Shown: one piece after another, positions 31,769 through 43,900 of the stretch | How the letters are laid out: each line of letters starts with the position of its first letter | How positions within the stretch are numbered: the stretch's first letter is position 1 | Source: Sternotherus odoratus | Lineage: Eukaryota; Chordata; Testudines; Kinosternidae | Reading direction: 5' to 3' | DNA length: 64,000 bases | Assembly: GCA_032164245.1 (NCBI GenBank) | Contig: JAVMKO010000206.1 | Span: 310,001-374,000 of the forward strand | The notes under the pieces: model-generated | What the model saw: the letters and a program-made list of their open reading frames with translations, nothing else | The model's database searches: none | What the model was told of the DNA's origin: nothing | Program-made: the position numbers and the translations under genes

Positions 31769-33099
31769 CTGTTGGCTAAAACCTAGATGTAATATAGAAA
31801 TGAACATGTTGGAATAATTACCACATGAGAGAAGGGAATGTAAAAAGAGCTCTGTTCTCCCAAACCAGAACAAGAACATCAGAGACAGTGGTCATTAAAA
31901 TGCCTGTGCCTGTGTAGCAATCTGCAAGGCCAATCTCATTGTACCAGTACTGCCTAAGACAGAGAGTCTGTTTTGAGAAGAAAAGAGGCTCTGTAACACG
32001 TTGTATGGAGAAGCTGCTGTTCTTGTTGTTCTTTGTTGCCTGTTGCTGACTTTGTGTGATAAAAGGGTCAAATAGACTATTGTGATCTATCATACCCTGA
32101 AAGTAGATCTGTTAAAGAAGGAAACCTGAAAGAGTAGAGATAGTGGAATATATATTAAGTTAATCAGTTAGAAGAATGCATTTGAATGTATGCATGGTCT
32201 AGAAACAAATGACATTTTTAAACAAATACTTCAAAAATTCAGTCACAGTCCTTGGACTGAATGAGCTCTGGCTGATGTTTGCACTATTTCTGATTTGGAG
32301 GAACGATTGGCCCAGTATATCCTCCTATATAAGCCCCATAGTCCTGCCAAGAAGGATGCAGCAGCAATTTGGCTTTTATGGGAAGAATGTAATGATTGCT
32401 GTTTCCATTTAGCTACTAGCAATGAAGGGAAAGCAAACTTACAGGCCAAATTGACCCAAGCAGAAGAAGGGGCAGACAATTTGAAAATTTTGATAGTGAA
32501 CACTTGAGACCAGTTAGAGACTAATCAAAGCCAATTAGAAATGTTAAAAGAGGCACTTCAGAATGCAAAAAATGGGAAAGAGTCCTAGAAGATCAGGTTA
32601 CCACCACTAAGGAAATAGAAAAAGAGAACCAGTTCCTACAAGGCATGGTAAAGAAACTTACATTGGAGCAAGGACAGGCTCTGGCAAACCATGGCCGCTG
32701 TGATTCAATTATTAAGCACCTAAGGCAGAAATTGGGTTTTGCCACCTGAAAAGTGGCAGCAATAATGACAGGAGAGAGAGATGAGATCTATCCTAAAGGC
32801 AATTTGTATTGAGAAGATGAGGCATGGGACCCCAGAGATAATTGGGATGCAGATATTTGGGCAGTGGATCATAAGGATACTCCCCCAGTGATTGTGCTCC
32901 CACTCCCACAGCAGCCCTTGAAGAATGCACAATAATCACTACTGCAGAAGATGGGTCACGCATAACCACCATTACAGTTCCACCATCAGCCTCAGATCTA
33001 AAAGAAATGGCCGATTACCTGGGGGTCCTTAATCGAGACACGTCTTCCCAGTGGTGTACTAGTGCCATTATACTTGTGTCATAATCATACAGTAGCCTA

Positions 33100-33835
33100 G
33101 AATTCCTGCTACCTGTAAGGGGATAAGCTAAAAGGACCTGGTTGGGATCTCACTAAAAGGACCAATGGAGACTGAAGTTATTTTCAAATCGGGGGGAGGG
33201 AAGCTTTTGTCTGTGTGCTTTGTTCTGCTGCCGTTCATTTGGGAAGCCAAAGGAATCAGCCAGCTTTTCTTCTCTCCATCTAATTCTATATTTCTAAGCA
33301 GCAAGGAGTAAGTAAGCAAGCCAGGCAAGGCATATCAGGTTTATATTTGTTTCTTACTTGTGAATTTTTCACATTTTTGGGGAATATCCCTGTTTTTTCT
33401 GTAACTTTAAAACTCAGCAGAGGGGGGATTCCTCTGTGGTGTGGGGAGTTTCCTCTGATTCTTTTTGTGACTGTGCTTTTCCACTGATTTCTAAAAAGGA
33501 TTTGTTTCTTTTTTCCTTTAATTAAAATCTTTCTTAAGGACTGACTCTTTTTCCATTGTATAGATCCAGGCTTTGGATTGGCTCACCTAAGAGAATTGGT
33601 GAAGGAAGAGAGGTGTAGGTTTGGGGGGGAATTTGGGGAAAGAGAGGGCTTCAAGTGTTCCTGCCACTAATTCTCAGGTTACACTTGATGGTGGCAGCAT
33701 ACTGTTCCTCCAGGTCCAGAATAAGCTTGTGTATGGGGAGGAAGTTTAAACATAAACTGGTAAAATAAGCTTGGGGTTTGTTTCATGTGGGTCCCCACAT
33801 CTGTACCCTAGATTTCAGAGTGGGGAGGGAACACT
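33100..33835 (+). repeat. Interspersed repeat interrupting the retroviral relic
   Basis: It contains TTAATTAAAATCTTTCTTAA, GGTGGCAGCATACTG and GTCCCCACATCTGTACCCTA, a block order I recall from turtle genomes. Gag-like sequence resumes near 33900. The class is not determined. Confidence 0.5.
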
Positions 33836-34140
33836 GACAGATTGCCCATAGGGAAAAACTGACCACTACAGAAATCCACACATCTGCACAACCCCTGAGA
33901 CTGAGCTGCCCTAAAAAGGATGGCCATGACCAACACTGACAGCATCCTGACTATGATGGCCAACTTTGGAGGACAGATCGGGAGATGCAATTTCATCACC
34001 CAAGCACTCGCCTCCTCACAGGAACCTAATGAGGATCCTGACAACTATCTGACCCGATGGGCCCTGATGCAGGTAATGGCCAGCTTAGTAACTGTTAATG
34101 GTGCACTCCCAATAGATGAACAACCATATAGTATTTAGTC

Positions 34141-34549
34141 CAGGGGTCTCAAACATGCGGCCCGGGGGCCACATGCGGCCCGCAAAGCCCTTCCCGGCGG
34201 CCCACCAAGCTTCCTGGTGACCCCCCCCCCCATAGCAGTTTGCAGGACGGAGGGGCCAAAAGTGGAGGCTTCTCTGCTGCCTGGCTGGGCTGCGCGTGTT
34301 TCTAGCTCTGGACTTCCTATATTGCTCTTGTTTTGTTTGCCAAACAGCTGTTGGTGGTGCCTAGCGCTTTCCAGGAGGGAATGGGGAGCTGCGTGCTCAG
34401 AGGAGGAGGTGGGGCAGGGGTGGGACCTCTTGGTGGAGTGGGGGCGGAGCCGGGGCAGCGAGGGCAGGGTGTGTGTCAGTGGTGCGGCCCTCGGGCCAGT
34501 GCACTAGTCCTCATGCGGCCCTCATGGTCATTTGAGTTTGAGACCCCTG
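34141..34549. mobile_element. hAT element in the retroviral relic
   Basis: The ends CAGGGGTCTCAAAC and GTTTGAGACCCCTG are perfect complements with an exact duplication ATTTAGTC (34133-34140 and 34550-34557). At 409 bp it has no transposase. It is younger than the retrovirus it splits. Confidence 0.93.
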
Positions 34550-35771
34550 ATTTAGTCCTTATGGGACTGCACAGCATCCCTGACCTCTTATTACTCCAGC
34601 AAATTGGTGGTTTGGCAGACAGGCCATCTTGCGAATTTTAAGGAACTCCGGGGACTGGTCCAGCAAATAACCCATTCTGGACCACAACCCACTATAAAGA
34701 AGGAACAAGTCCTGTTTGTAGCCACGCTTGAACCAAGAGTCACTTATTCAAAAGACAGTGGGATGAAAGGGGAAGCTGGATCTCATGGGAATTATTCTAG
34801 AGGACAATCCCAGGGCGGAGGAAGTAACATGTGAAAAGGTAAACTATACCCAGAGTTATTGAAATCTCAGGGGTAGGGTGAAGGTAAGCAGTCTGATGAC
34901 TCAGACACTATAGCATGGAGGGTTTTGGTGCAGTTAGGAGGAGATAGAGAAAAGTGAGAGCAAGTACCTATGACTGACCTTATTAAAGAGATTACAAGAT
35001 TACAAACCCAACAGTGGGAAAATGGGGTGGAGGTAGTGGTCTCAAGTGCACCTCCTCCTCTTCCAGTAGCGGAGGACCTGGTAGTTTTAGGGGGTCCCAC
35101 TGAACAGAGAGTTCATGCTGAATAGTGGAGGAGGGCAGCAGTGGAAACATATAGAGATACTGACCTGGGACCCAGATGGAAGACCCCAAATCTACATTCA
35201 GTAAGGTAACCAACAACCCACCATAGCCCTAATTGACACTGGAACCTCAGTTTCTTTAAAGCAACCCCGCAAAAAGGAATTAAGGGTCAACCAGTGGTCC
35301 TGCAATCACTCCAAGGAAAGCCCAGTACTGGACAAGAACGGATACAGGTCCCATTTACAGGGCAGGGTTTCCCTTTTTTGGTTTCATGCTTCAAGACATC
35401 AGGGGATCGAATTCAAACCAAGTAGATGACTAACAAAGTCATTTTGGGCACAGATTGGCAATTTAAAATATTATAATTGGTTTACCTCAAGGCTCTTTCT
35501 GGAGATTAGAGGATCTTCCCCCATATTTATTTGCAAAAAGGTATAACAGTATTGTGGAGAAGGGGAAGAATGAGAAAATTGTGGCTCTTACAGCTGACCA
35601 GAGGGAAGAATGGTGTGTAAAATTTCCAACAGTCTGGACCCAAAAGAAAATGGAATGTGGAAAAATAGATGCTTGTGTTAGAATTGTAGGTGAATGGGTT
35701 CCCCCTCCGAAGCAGTATCAGTGCCCCAGGGAAGCTGAGGAGCAGCTGGTGCAAATCATTAATGACCTATT

Positions 35772-36500
35772 CTATAGCAACATCATTATCCACAAACACA
35801 CTCTCCTCATGGTCCAGCCAGAAGGGAAATGAGCAGGAATTCTTGCTGTTCAGCCATGGACACACTTACACAATGGCACAACAGTGAGTGTGTTGTGGAA
35901 GCTGATCTGAGGAAACAATTGGAAGCGATCACTCAGTGAGAAAAAACTAGAGTGTCATGAGAAGTTAGAGTCAAGCAACTCACTGTAGCTGAGTGGTTAA
36001 GGTGATGGATTAGAAATTCATGGGGGTCTCCCTGCACAGATTCAAATCCTGTCAACTATGGCAGAAAACCTGGTTTTCCAATGTCTGAGCATCCTTTGCA
36101 TCAACAGTAGCTATTTCTTGTCTCACTCTCAGGCTATGTCTACACAGCAGGGTTATGCTGCTTTAGTTGAAGTGTTTTAATTAAATACTATGAATTTTGT
36201 GTCACCAGAGCGCATCCACTCTCACAACTCTTGCATGGCCCCAGAGAGCAGTGCACCATGGGTAGCTATCATACTATGTAACTGGCTGCAGGGTGCCTTG
36301 GGAAGGGTTTGCAATGGCTCATGGGCCGGTACAGCATCACATGATGCAGGTTTCTCTATCCCATTGTTCCATGGCCATCCTACTAGATTGCCAGCTGCTT
36401 TTCAACTGAAGTGTGTGCGGCAGGGCTGTATGTGTGTGTACGAGTGTGAGGAGAGACAATGTGTGTGTTGCGGAAGAGTGAATGTGTCGGCGCACAGTCT
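35772..36500 (+). repeat. Duplicated tRNA-Ser block, copy 2
   Basis: Shares TAGCAACATCATTATCCACA (as 43600) and the whole tRNA-Ser flank with 7530-8750, 43597-43900 and 49093-49270. The 3' flank to 36500 matches copy 1 and preserves the empty site of its solo LTR at about 36371-36385. Confidence 0.75.
35979..36060 (+). pseudogene. tRNA-Ser (AGA) pseudogene
   Basis: An 82-nt serine-type tRNA with anticodon loop TTAGAAA (AGA). The acceptor stem is largely unpaired (CTCACTG against CAACTAT) and the B-box is GATTCAAATCC. Judged inactive. Confidence 0.75.
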
Positions 36501-36675
36501 CTATGTTCAGGCAGCTGCCGGAAGCAACCAGTCCTGAGGCAGGGGGAAGGGGACAGCCTGACATCAGCTCTCACTGGCTCAGCAATCTCTGTAACACTCA
36601 CTCGCTCCAACCCCCTTTGGGGATCCAGCAGGACAGGGGAAGGCAGCAGGTGATTCTAATTCTTATGGGCTATTC

Positions 36676-36703
36676 TGTGTATATGTGTGTGTGTGTGTGT
36701 GCA
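36676..36703. repeat. (GT)n microsatellite
   Basis: About ten GT units within GTATATGTGTGTGTGTG. Confidence 0.9.
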
Positions 36704-36877
36704 GGGGAGGAACATGCTACGTGCTCAGAGGCCTTTATTCTCCAGCCTGGATGCCAGGAAGTTGCTCCTACAACCCCCCCCCCCCCGCCAACACTCTCCT
36801 CTGAGGAAATGCAAAATGCTGAAGAGTAAAGCTGACATCCAAGAGACAGGTATCTAATGTCTTAGTGAATATTTCAT

Positions 36878-36950
36878 CATTTGACCAGTGATTTGAATCC
36901 TGGACCTTCAGGTTAAAAGTCTGATGTTCAACCAACTGAGCTAACCAGGC
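36878..36950 (-). pseudogene. tRNA-Lys (TTT) pseudogene
   Basis: A 73-nt body with GCCTGGTTAGCTCAGTTGG and anticodon loop CTTTTAA. The 3' acceptor strand (GTCAAAT) pairs poorly and the T-stem has two mismatches. It resembles vertebrate tRNA-Lys but is decayed. Confidence 0.75.
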
Positions 36951-37317
36951 TCATAGGTGAAAAAAATAACAAGTTGGTGCATAGGAGAAACTGGTCAAGA
37001 AAAAGTGAGCAGGAGACAAAAGGTGAAGCCTTCTGCTCTCTCTCTCCCCTCGGCCCTAGCCTGGCCTGGTATTAGTGCTAGTGAAGAAGAGGGGCAGGTA
37101 TCGACATCTGCCAGACTTGTAGAGCTGTGCAAGAATCAGGCACAATACAGAGGTACCCACCTGCAAGTGCCAGATGGTTAGATTGGCTAATGCAACCTGG
37201 AGACGTCCATGGCACACAGGGATACAAAATCAAGTGGCCACCATCATCTCCTCAAAGGGATAAAGATAGGAAGGTTCACCACTGACTGAGAAGTTACATA
37301 CAAATATCATGGGCTAT

Positions 37318-37985
37318 TCACCACGTGGCTGGTGTGAGATCCATTTCCTCCCAGTTCTCCTATCTTGGGGGATTTCCTCCCCTTCCTGGGCCTCCCCAGG
37401 CCCTGTTGCCACCAGAGAGTGCCCCCCACCAGCCCAGTGGTGTCTCTGTCTCTCCCATAAAACCCTTCTCCGGCTCCAGGAGAGGCTCCAATGACACCTC
37501 ATGAATTACAGCATCCAGCGCACAATTAACGCCAAGCTCTGCCTCCCCCTGAATAATGTCACTTCTGCTGCCAGGAGAGTCAGGAACTACATCTCCCAGC
37601 CTGCCCTGGGGTGCTTCCCCCCCTCTCCAGCCCAGGTAAGGGAAGTTCCCCAGGCCAGGCTGACCCTTCCCCATCTCTTATCCTCTCCCAGCCAGTGCCT
37701 CTCAGGAACTACATCTCCTAGGCTGTCCCCTGCAAAACAAAGTTTCCCCGGGCTGGGGGCCAGGTAGGAATGTGTGTCTGGCTGGATCTCACCAGGGAAG
37801 GAGCAGGGGAAGAAGCTGATTTTGCTGAATCATTAAACTAAGGAGACCCCAGAGGCAAATGCAGCCATTACATTTCAGTTCAGCTTTGGAGATATGACAC
37901 ATGGACAATCACCTGCCTAGAAAGTGTCTAAATCTCCTGGGCACAACACTCCCATGCACAGTTTGTGAGCACAGCAAACTACAGA
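37318..37985 (+). repeat. Inverted-duplication arm 1 with a zinc-finger-type promoter module
   Basis: Contains ACTACATCTCCCAGC (37586), preceded by GTCACTTCTGCTGCCAGG, and a second ACTACATCTCC near 37709. The whole arm matches the reverse complement of 39110-39778, including outer flank GTGTGAGATCCATTTCCTCC and inner flank TGACACATGGACAATCACCT. It is related to the promoter modules at 16.6 and 51.4 kb. No KRAB exon accompanies it. Confidence 0.8.
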
Positions 37986-38026
37986 AAGCAGCCCTGTAAA
38001 TGAGTAATGGAGACACTGACATCTGT

Positions 38027-38098
38027 AACAGAGTGGTGCAGAGGAAGCGTGCTAGATCCCTAACCTAGCGGTTGGTGGATCAAAATCCTCCTTTGCTA
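38027..38098 (+). pseudogene. Initiator tRNA-Met pseudogene
   Basis: A 72-nt body matching initiator tRNA-Met in order (AACAGAGTGGTGCAG, GGAAGCGTGCT, GGTGGATCAAAATCC). The anticodon loop is TCCCTAA, so CAT is lost, and the acceptor has a mismatch. It lies in the spacer between the inverted arms. Confidence 0.75.
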
Positions 38099-38879
38099 AT
38101 TTGTGTTTTATTACTTACAGCCCTGGAAATAATTCCACCTGCCTTTATTTGCTCCACCTTGAAAAGAGGAGCAAATTCTCTCCCTGTTTACATTTCCACA
38201 GCGATTAAAGGAAGAACTAAAGTCCCAGCAGAGCCTTATCCCAGAGAAGCCTTATCCCACTCCTGTCAGACCAGAGATGTGCTATGACTCCATTCACATG
38301 GGTTCTTCTGCAACAGGGTCTTTTTTTCCTGGAGGATCAGTACAGTTCCTAAGCAGAATCAGTCTGATTAATACTGTGGAACTAAAACAAGCCAAGATTC
38401 AAATCTTACTCCATTGGACAGTCTGCATCACTGAGGAAGCACAGACTTCATGTTCCCCAAGGATTTGTTCCCCACAGAAAAATGACTTTCTAATGGGACA
38501 GCAAAGAGAATCTGTAAGAGCAGTCATGTCATTTTGGACCTTGCAGTAGGTAGCGGAGCAGTGCAGCCTCCCTATTGAGTCTGTGTCCCAGGGGAGGGGG
38601 GCTACAGGATAACCTCCCATCTCTGTGCATTCGGTAGCCTCTGCTTCCTGCTGACATGCTGGAGCCTCCACATTTATTTATTGACAGATACGATTTGCAG
38701 AATTTTAAAATATTGTGCACAGGATTTTTATTTTATATTTTGATGCAGAATCCTCTCAAGAATAAAACTTACTCAGCTGCCCTGTGAATAGATCCTGCAT
38801 ATAACCCTCCCAAGAGCAGAGTGGTGCCCAGCTCTCTTGGCAAGTTAGCCACCACAAGCTACGATCCCAAGCTGTGAAC

Positions 38880-39075
38880 CCAAGCCATGGACTCAAGCTA
38901 CGTTCAGGACGGGTAACTACAGCAGCTGCAGAACATCTAGTGTGTGTGCATGTGTTGTGTATACAAAGGTATTAGATATTAGCTATTGTTTATAAATCAA
39001 ATTGTGTTATAATAAATGTGACATTCTTGTCTTGTCCCCTGAAAACATCCTGTGTCATTTTATCTGTATAACAGT
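38880..39075. repeat. Interspersed repeat, possibly an LTR tail
   Basis: It contains ATTAGATATTAGCTATTG and AATTGTGTTATAATAAATGT then CTTGTCCCCTGAAAA, a block I associate with turtle repeats. An AATAAA signal at about 39011 suggests an LTR, but no ends were resolved. Confidence 0.4.
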
Positions 39076-39109
39076 CTCCATGACTCATTCACAGGGCTGC
39101 TGTCCGTAG

Positions 39110-39778
39110 TTGGTTGAGCTCACAAGCTGTGCATGAGAGAGTTGTGTCCATGGGATTTAGATGCTTTTTAAGCAGGTGATTGTCCATGTGTCACATCTCC
39201 AAAGCTGAACTGAAATGTGGTGGCTGCATTCGCCTCCAGGGTCTCCTTAGTCTAAAGAGTCACTAAAACCAGCCCCAGCCCCCACTTATCCCCAGTGAGA
39301 TCCAGACAGTCACAGACACCCTGTCTGACCCCCAGCCCGGGGAAACTTTGTTATGCAGGGGGGCAGCCTGGGAGATTAGTTCCTGAGAGACACTGGCTGG
39401 GGGAAGATGAGAGGTGGGGGGAGAGTCAGCCTGGCCTGGGAGACATCCCTTACCTGGGATGGAGAGGGTGGAAGTGCCCCAGGAGCATGCTGGGAGATGT
39501 AGTGTCTGACTCTCCAGGGAGCAGAAGTGACGTTAAGCAGGGGGATGGTGAGCTGAGCTGCAAATGAGCCTTGGATGCTGTAACTCCTGTGGGGCCATTG
39601 GAGCCTCTCCCGGAGCCAGAGAAGAGTTTTGTGTGAATCCTGAAACAGGGACACCCCTGGGCTGGGGGAGGGGCACGCTCTGCTGGCAACAGGGCCTGGG
39701 GAAGCCCAGCTAGGGGAGGCAAACCCCCCTGGTAGGAGATTTGGGAGGAAATGGATCTCACACCAGTCACGTCGGCTC
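39110..39778 (-). repeat. Inverted-duplication arm 2 with a zinc-finger-type promoter module
   Basis: Reverse complement of arm 1. The ZNF143-like motif reads ACTACATCTCCCAGCATGC on the minus strand (39485-39503), nearer the consensus than in arm 1, and TTAACGTCACTTC precedes it. The spacer between the arms is about 1.1 kb. Confidence 0.8.
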
Positions 39779-39779
39779 A

Positions 39780-40615
39780 CACCCGTGAAGGAGGAGGAGT
39801 GGGGAGTGTCAGGAGTTTCACGCAGTCACCCAGGTGATTTCGATGACATGGTTATGGAGGAGGATGAAGTGCCTGGGGATAAAATCAGCTGTTCTTCATG
39901 GCGGTCAGAGGCAGTGAAGTAGCTGTGAGTGGTCACCAAAAGTTTCTTTGTGTTCACACCTGTCCAGGAATGAGGCCTAAAGCAGAAATGGGGGAGGGGC
40001 TGTGAATTGAAATCAGGTGGAGAGAGAAATGTGTCCAAACCCAGTGAGACTGGATGTGGGGGAGAAATAACAAGTGATCCCAGCCCCTTCCCCCAGCCTT
40101 AGGTGGGGATTAGCTGCCAACAGCTGCGGCTGCTGCTCTGAGGGGAGCGGTATAAGTGTCTGCCTGTGGGTGCAGCCCACCAGCTGGTTCTCCTGGGGCA
40201 GAAGGTGAGTGGCTGGGCCAGGATGCACTGGCTGGGAGATGAAATATGAACAGGGGTCTAAGGAACCGGTCTCCAGTGGGGGCGTCAAGGATCCTGAGGC
40301 AATGGAGTCTCAGCATCACAGTCAGCAAGAGTCAAAAGTGCTTGGGGGTGAGCAAGGGGGGCAATGGTCCTAGTGGATTTTTTGGGCATCCCTTTCACGC
40401 CTTGCCTACAACAACCCAGCAGTCCCCAGCTTTCTCTCTGCACTAGGGTTGTGTGCTCTGTGGGAAGGGGCCTCTAGGGATGGGTATTTCCAGCTGCATT
40501 AAAGAGTCCTAAAGGAGAAGGAAAAGTTAATGCCTCAGAAAAGTCTGTGTGTGTGTGTGTTGGCTGGATGGGATGGTGTCTGGAAACCCCCTTTTCTCTG
40601 AAGCAGGGAGCAAAA
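39780..40615. other. Intergenic, nothing defined
   Basis: No exon or transposon end recognised. A short (GT)n occurs near 40546. Confidence 0.4.
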
Positions 40616-40620
40616 TCAGT

Positions 40621-40693
40621 TGCCTTCTCTGAGGCTTGAACTCAGGACCTTCAGATTATGAGACTGACACACTGCCAACTGTGCTAAGGAGGC
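40621..40693 (-). tRNA. Elongator tRNA-Met (CAT)
   Basis: A 73-nt cloverleaf. Acceptor GCCTCCT/AGAAGGC has one C-A mismatch at 5:68. D-arm TTAGCACAGTTGGCAG, anticodon loop CTCATAA (CAT) in an intact stem CAGT, T-arm CTGAGTTCAAGCCTCAG perfect. It matches vertebrate elongator tRNA-Met closely. Probably functional, perhaps a minor copy. Confidence 0.82.
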
Positions 40694-40699
40694 CTGAAG

Positions 40700-41447
40700 A
40701 GGACTTATCCTTAATACATATAAGACCCTCCTACAGCAGTGACTGGGGCAGCAATGGAGCAAGGGATGTGCAGGAAGAAGAGGGAGATCTGGTGCCCAAT
40801 GACCTGTCCTGGCAGCTTTCTCAGTATCAAATAAATCAGTTCTCTCTGCTAGTGAGAACAAAGAAACAAAGCATGCTGCTCGGGGAGTGGTCTTCAGTGG
40901 CTGTTTGGCAGGGCAGGGAACATGCCGGCTGTGTGTCTTGTGACTGTCTGCTCACCACACATCGGCATTGTCCTCCCCTCCATTGCTTGGTGGCTTTGAA
41001 GCCTTCCCTTGGAGATGTAGCACCCGCTGCCTCTGCTCCAGGTGCCCAGAGGAGGAAAGGTGAGCTGGGCTCCAGCCTGGGACTCTTCCTCCCTCCTGCT
41101 GAGCCCTGAGGATTCAGCCTGGCCCTGGCCCTCCTTTCTGCAAGTGCCATGTGGGCAAGAGGAAGAGCCTGGCACCTGCAAGTGCAGGGACCAACGTTGT
41201 GGATGTCAGGTGAAGCATGAGAAACACAACCGGCAGGGCAACCTCCAGGAATCTCTAGCCAGATGGTTTAGTTCCAGGACCCCAGCTTAGAGTGGCCAGC
41301 CTGTTGAACCAGCTGGATCAAAAACCTACCTGCAGTGCAGATCACTTGCCCCGTGGGAAGGAAAAGAGCTGATTGTGGTTCACCCAGTGTAAGGTCAACC
41401 AGTACATTTAGCTCTAATGGTTAGCAGCAAATTAACTCATTGCCACG
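40700..41447. other. Intergenic, nothing defined
   Basis: The open frame near 40636-41109 has no homology I recognise and no splice context; I treat it as chance. Confidence 0.4.
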
Positions 41448-41505
41448 AGGTCCCACAAAGATCTGAACTCACATCCCTGAGTGCTGAGCATTACACCATG
41501 GGACC
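41448..41505 (-). pseudogene. tRNA-Gln pseudogene lacking the anticodon arm
   Basis: Acceptor GGTCCCA/TGTGGGACC and D-arm TGGTGTAATG match tRNA-Gln, but only 58 nt remain. A deletion of about 14 nt removes the anticodon. Confidence 0.75.
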
Positions 41506-41509
41506 TAGT

Positions 41510-42735
41510 ATGAGTAGCTAGACCTTGCCCCCCATGACTCTCAGCTAGCCGGCTTGCACTCAGCATTTATTGCTTCCCACCAGCAGTTTCTTCTCACAGA
41601 ACACTCTCTCCTCCTCCATCAACTATAGTCCTGCTCTACCATATCTGTGGGTCCTGCCCTCAGTCCCCACATCCCCCTGCTTTGGCTCTGTTCCCTGCAG
41701 ACCTCAGGAATGTCTGGGGAGGCTGCCCCTCCCTTCACTCAGTGTCCCACTCATCTCAGCCAGCTGCAGACTCATCTGGAGCTCAACCAGCTGTCGCCTC
41801 ATCAGGTCATTCAGTCACCCGCTGACCCGCTCCCCTGCCTGGATGGTCTGGTGGAAATCCCACAGGACATTGCAGGACTTGGCACTGTTGGTTTATTAAA
41901 GGTTGTGGTGTTTGCTTGACCCCTGGAACAAAGCTGCCAACTCCTCCCTCACCGACTCCCATCAATCCCCCTGGTTGCGGTAGACCCCTCTGATGTTTTC
42001 CTGTTCTGCCAACACCATCAGGACTCACCGCCCCGCTCCTTTGTCTTGCAGACTCTGGATGTTCAGCTTCCAGTATCCTCTGGCCTTGCTCAGGGAATTG
42101 AGGTGCACGGTGAGAGCTGCGTGATCTGAACAGTCCATTGGCACTGCCCTGCACTGGGCTGTCAACGGTCTCTCCTTCATGGAAATCTGGTCAATGCCAT
42201 TCCTGGGGTACCCCATTGGTGGCTGGTGTCAGCTTGGGTCAGAGGAATAGCATGCCCAGCATGGGGCAGGATCATTGCCTGTGGGTGGGGGGGCCCCTGT
42301 GCTGGAGGAGGGTCCCACTGGGAAATGAATGGATCTGAGGTGGATGGGAAGGCTCAGGGTCAGCCTGCCCTGGCAGTAGCAGCGGGGGGGGGGGCACTAG
42401 GACCCTGCGATGGCAGTTGATGCAGGGAGGCAGCATGGAGCTGCAGGGGAGAGACAGGGACGCTCAGCTCCAGAGCAGAGGGAGGGGCCGTGGCAGCAAG
42501 GGAGGGGCAGGGACACTCAGGGAGACAGGTGGGGTGACAGGCAGGGCTGGGGAAGAGACCCAGCTCTGGACATTGGTGGAGCTGGGACCCTGGGCCCTGA
42601 ATGTTGCTGGAGCCCAGGCACCAGGGGCCCAGATAATTCGCTGCCCCTGCCAGGATCCAAACTAGCACCTTGTGAGCTCTAGTGCTGCCAGGCAGATGTG
42701 CCGGGTGTGAGGGAGCAGCCTGAACACCCCTTAAA
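41510..42735. other. Intergenic, nothing defined
   Basis: No gene or transposon end recognised. A G-tract interrupts the sequence at about 42384. Confidence 0.4.
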
Positions 42736-42740
42736 TGTGT

Positions 42741-42814
42741 GTCTCTATGGTACAATGGGCCAGAGTATTTGGCTGTTAATTAGAAGGCTGGTGGCTTGAG
42801 CCCACCCAGAGATG
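42741..42814 (+). tRNA. tRNA-Asn (GTT), diverged
   Basis: A 74-nt body. Acceptor GTCTCTA/CAGAGAT is mostly paired, anticodon loop CTGTTAA (GTT) sits in a stem with G-T pairs, and the T-arm GTGGCTTGAGCCCAC has an altered B-box (GGCTTGAGCCC for GGTTCGAGCCC). The D-arm is diverged. Structure is retained but the promoter is weak; it may be a pseudogene. Confidence 0.6.
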
Positions 42815-43139
42815 TCAATAACCCCCTGCCTCTCAAAGATCTGCTCAGAGTGTTAAGAGCCCCTTTGCTGTCTGAAAACCATCCCTTGTGCCCTCAGTGT
42901 TTTCAGCTGGTGGCCCGTAGAGTGCGCTGGACACACCTCAGAAATCCAGGCTGCAGGCTCAGGCTTAATCCTCAAGGCCGAGCACAAAAGCCTTCAGCGT
43001 GGCACGTTTTGCTCCCTTCCCGCTTCTGCCCAAGTCACAAGGAAGAACTGGACGAGGGACGCCAGCTCCAAAACTGCCTCCTTCCCACTTTGTAGGCTGC
43101 TGGGATGTTATTAATATGAACTGGGACCGTATCGATCAC

Positions 43140-43593
43140 TGATCTGGGATAGTGGCGAAAGCGGGGGAAGGGCCAGGAATAACCTCCCCTACTGGGAGCT
43201 CAGGCGCACACTGCTGAGCCTCTGGGAGAGCAGGGGAGGGCAAGGAGCTGTTCCCCCCACCAGATGAGTCCTTCCCATGACCTCCCCAGCACATTTCCCT
43301 GCCCTCCCAGAGCCTCAGCGTCTGGTGTCTGAGCTCCCTGCAGGGGGAGGCTCCTCCCAGCGCCTTTCCCCAGGCACCTTCCCCCACTCTCCTGGAGCTT
43401 CAGCAACGCTCCAGGAGCACAGGGCAAGGCCCTGGGAGCAGCCTCCCTGCAGGGAGCTCAGACAACCGAGGCTGGGGCTCTGGGGGGGCAGGGGAGGGGC
43501 CAAGAGCAGCCTCCCTTGCCGAGCCCTGGCGGGCCAGTCACAGCAGTTCCGGGGGCCAGATCTGGCCTGCAGGCCGTAGTTTGCCCACCCGTG
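43140..43593. mobile_element. Partial hAT with internal repeats
   Basis: The right end GTAGTTTGCCCACCCGTG (ends 43593) is the same terminus as at 4888. The interior repeats a GGGAGCTCAG / CAGGGGAGGG unit in both orientations. The left end was not found. Confidence 0.5.
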
Positions 43594-43596
43594 ACA

Positions 43597-43900
43597 TACA
43601 GCAACATCATTAACCACAAACACACTCTCCTCATGCTCCAGACAGAAGGGAAATGAACAGGAATTCTTGCTGTTCAGCCATGGACACACTTACACAATGG
43701 CACAGCAGTGAGTGTGTGGTGGAAGCTGGTCTGAGGAAACAATTGGAAATGATCACTCAGTGAGAACAAAAGTAGAGTGTAATGACAAAAGCTTCCCAAG
43801 CAACTAGTTGTGGCCAAGTGGTTAAGGTGCTAGACATGAAATCTCTTGGGGTGTCTGTGCACAGGTTCAAATCCTGTCAACTATGGTGGAAGTGAAGTTC
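43597..43900 (+). repeat. Duplicated tRNA-Ser block, copy 3
   Basis: Shares ACAGCAACATCATTAACCAC through CTCAGTGAGAACAAAAG with the other copies, directly after a hAT terminus. Similarity ends shortly after the tRNA. Confidence 0.75.
43804..43885 (+). pseudogene. tRNA-Ser (TGA) pseudogene
   Basis: An 82-nt serine-type tRNA with loop CATGAAA (TGA). The anticodon stem CTAGA/TCTCT has two mismatches and the 1:72 pair is lost. B-box GGTTCAAATCC is good. Probably inactive in translation. Confidence 0.7.

Larger units (their letters stand above)
32290..35780 (+). pseudogene. Broken endogenous retrovirus (gag, protease, start of RT)
   Basis: Degraded fragments lie in gag-pro-pol order. A coiled-coil gag-like part (32340-33060) is followed by a second gag-like part (33900-34840), a retropepsin active-site motif ALIDTGTS (35226-35249) and the N-terminus of a reverse transcriptase (35590-35780, PPPKQYQCPREAEEQL). 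The order fits a class I or class III-like element, but the class is not settled. There are many stops and frameshifts. A turtle-type repeat (about 33100-33835) and a hAT (34141-34549) interrupt it. RT stops abruptly at about 35775, where the tRNA-Ser block begins. No LTR or envelope region is recognised. Confidence 0.65.
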
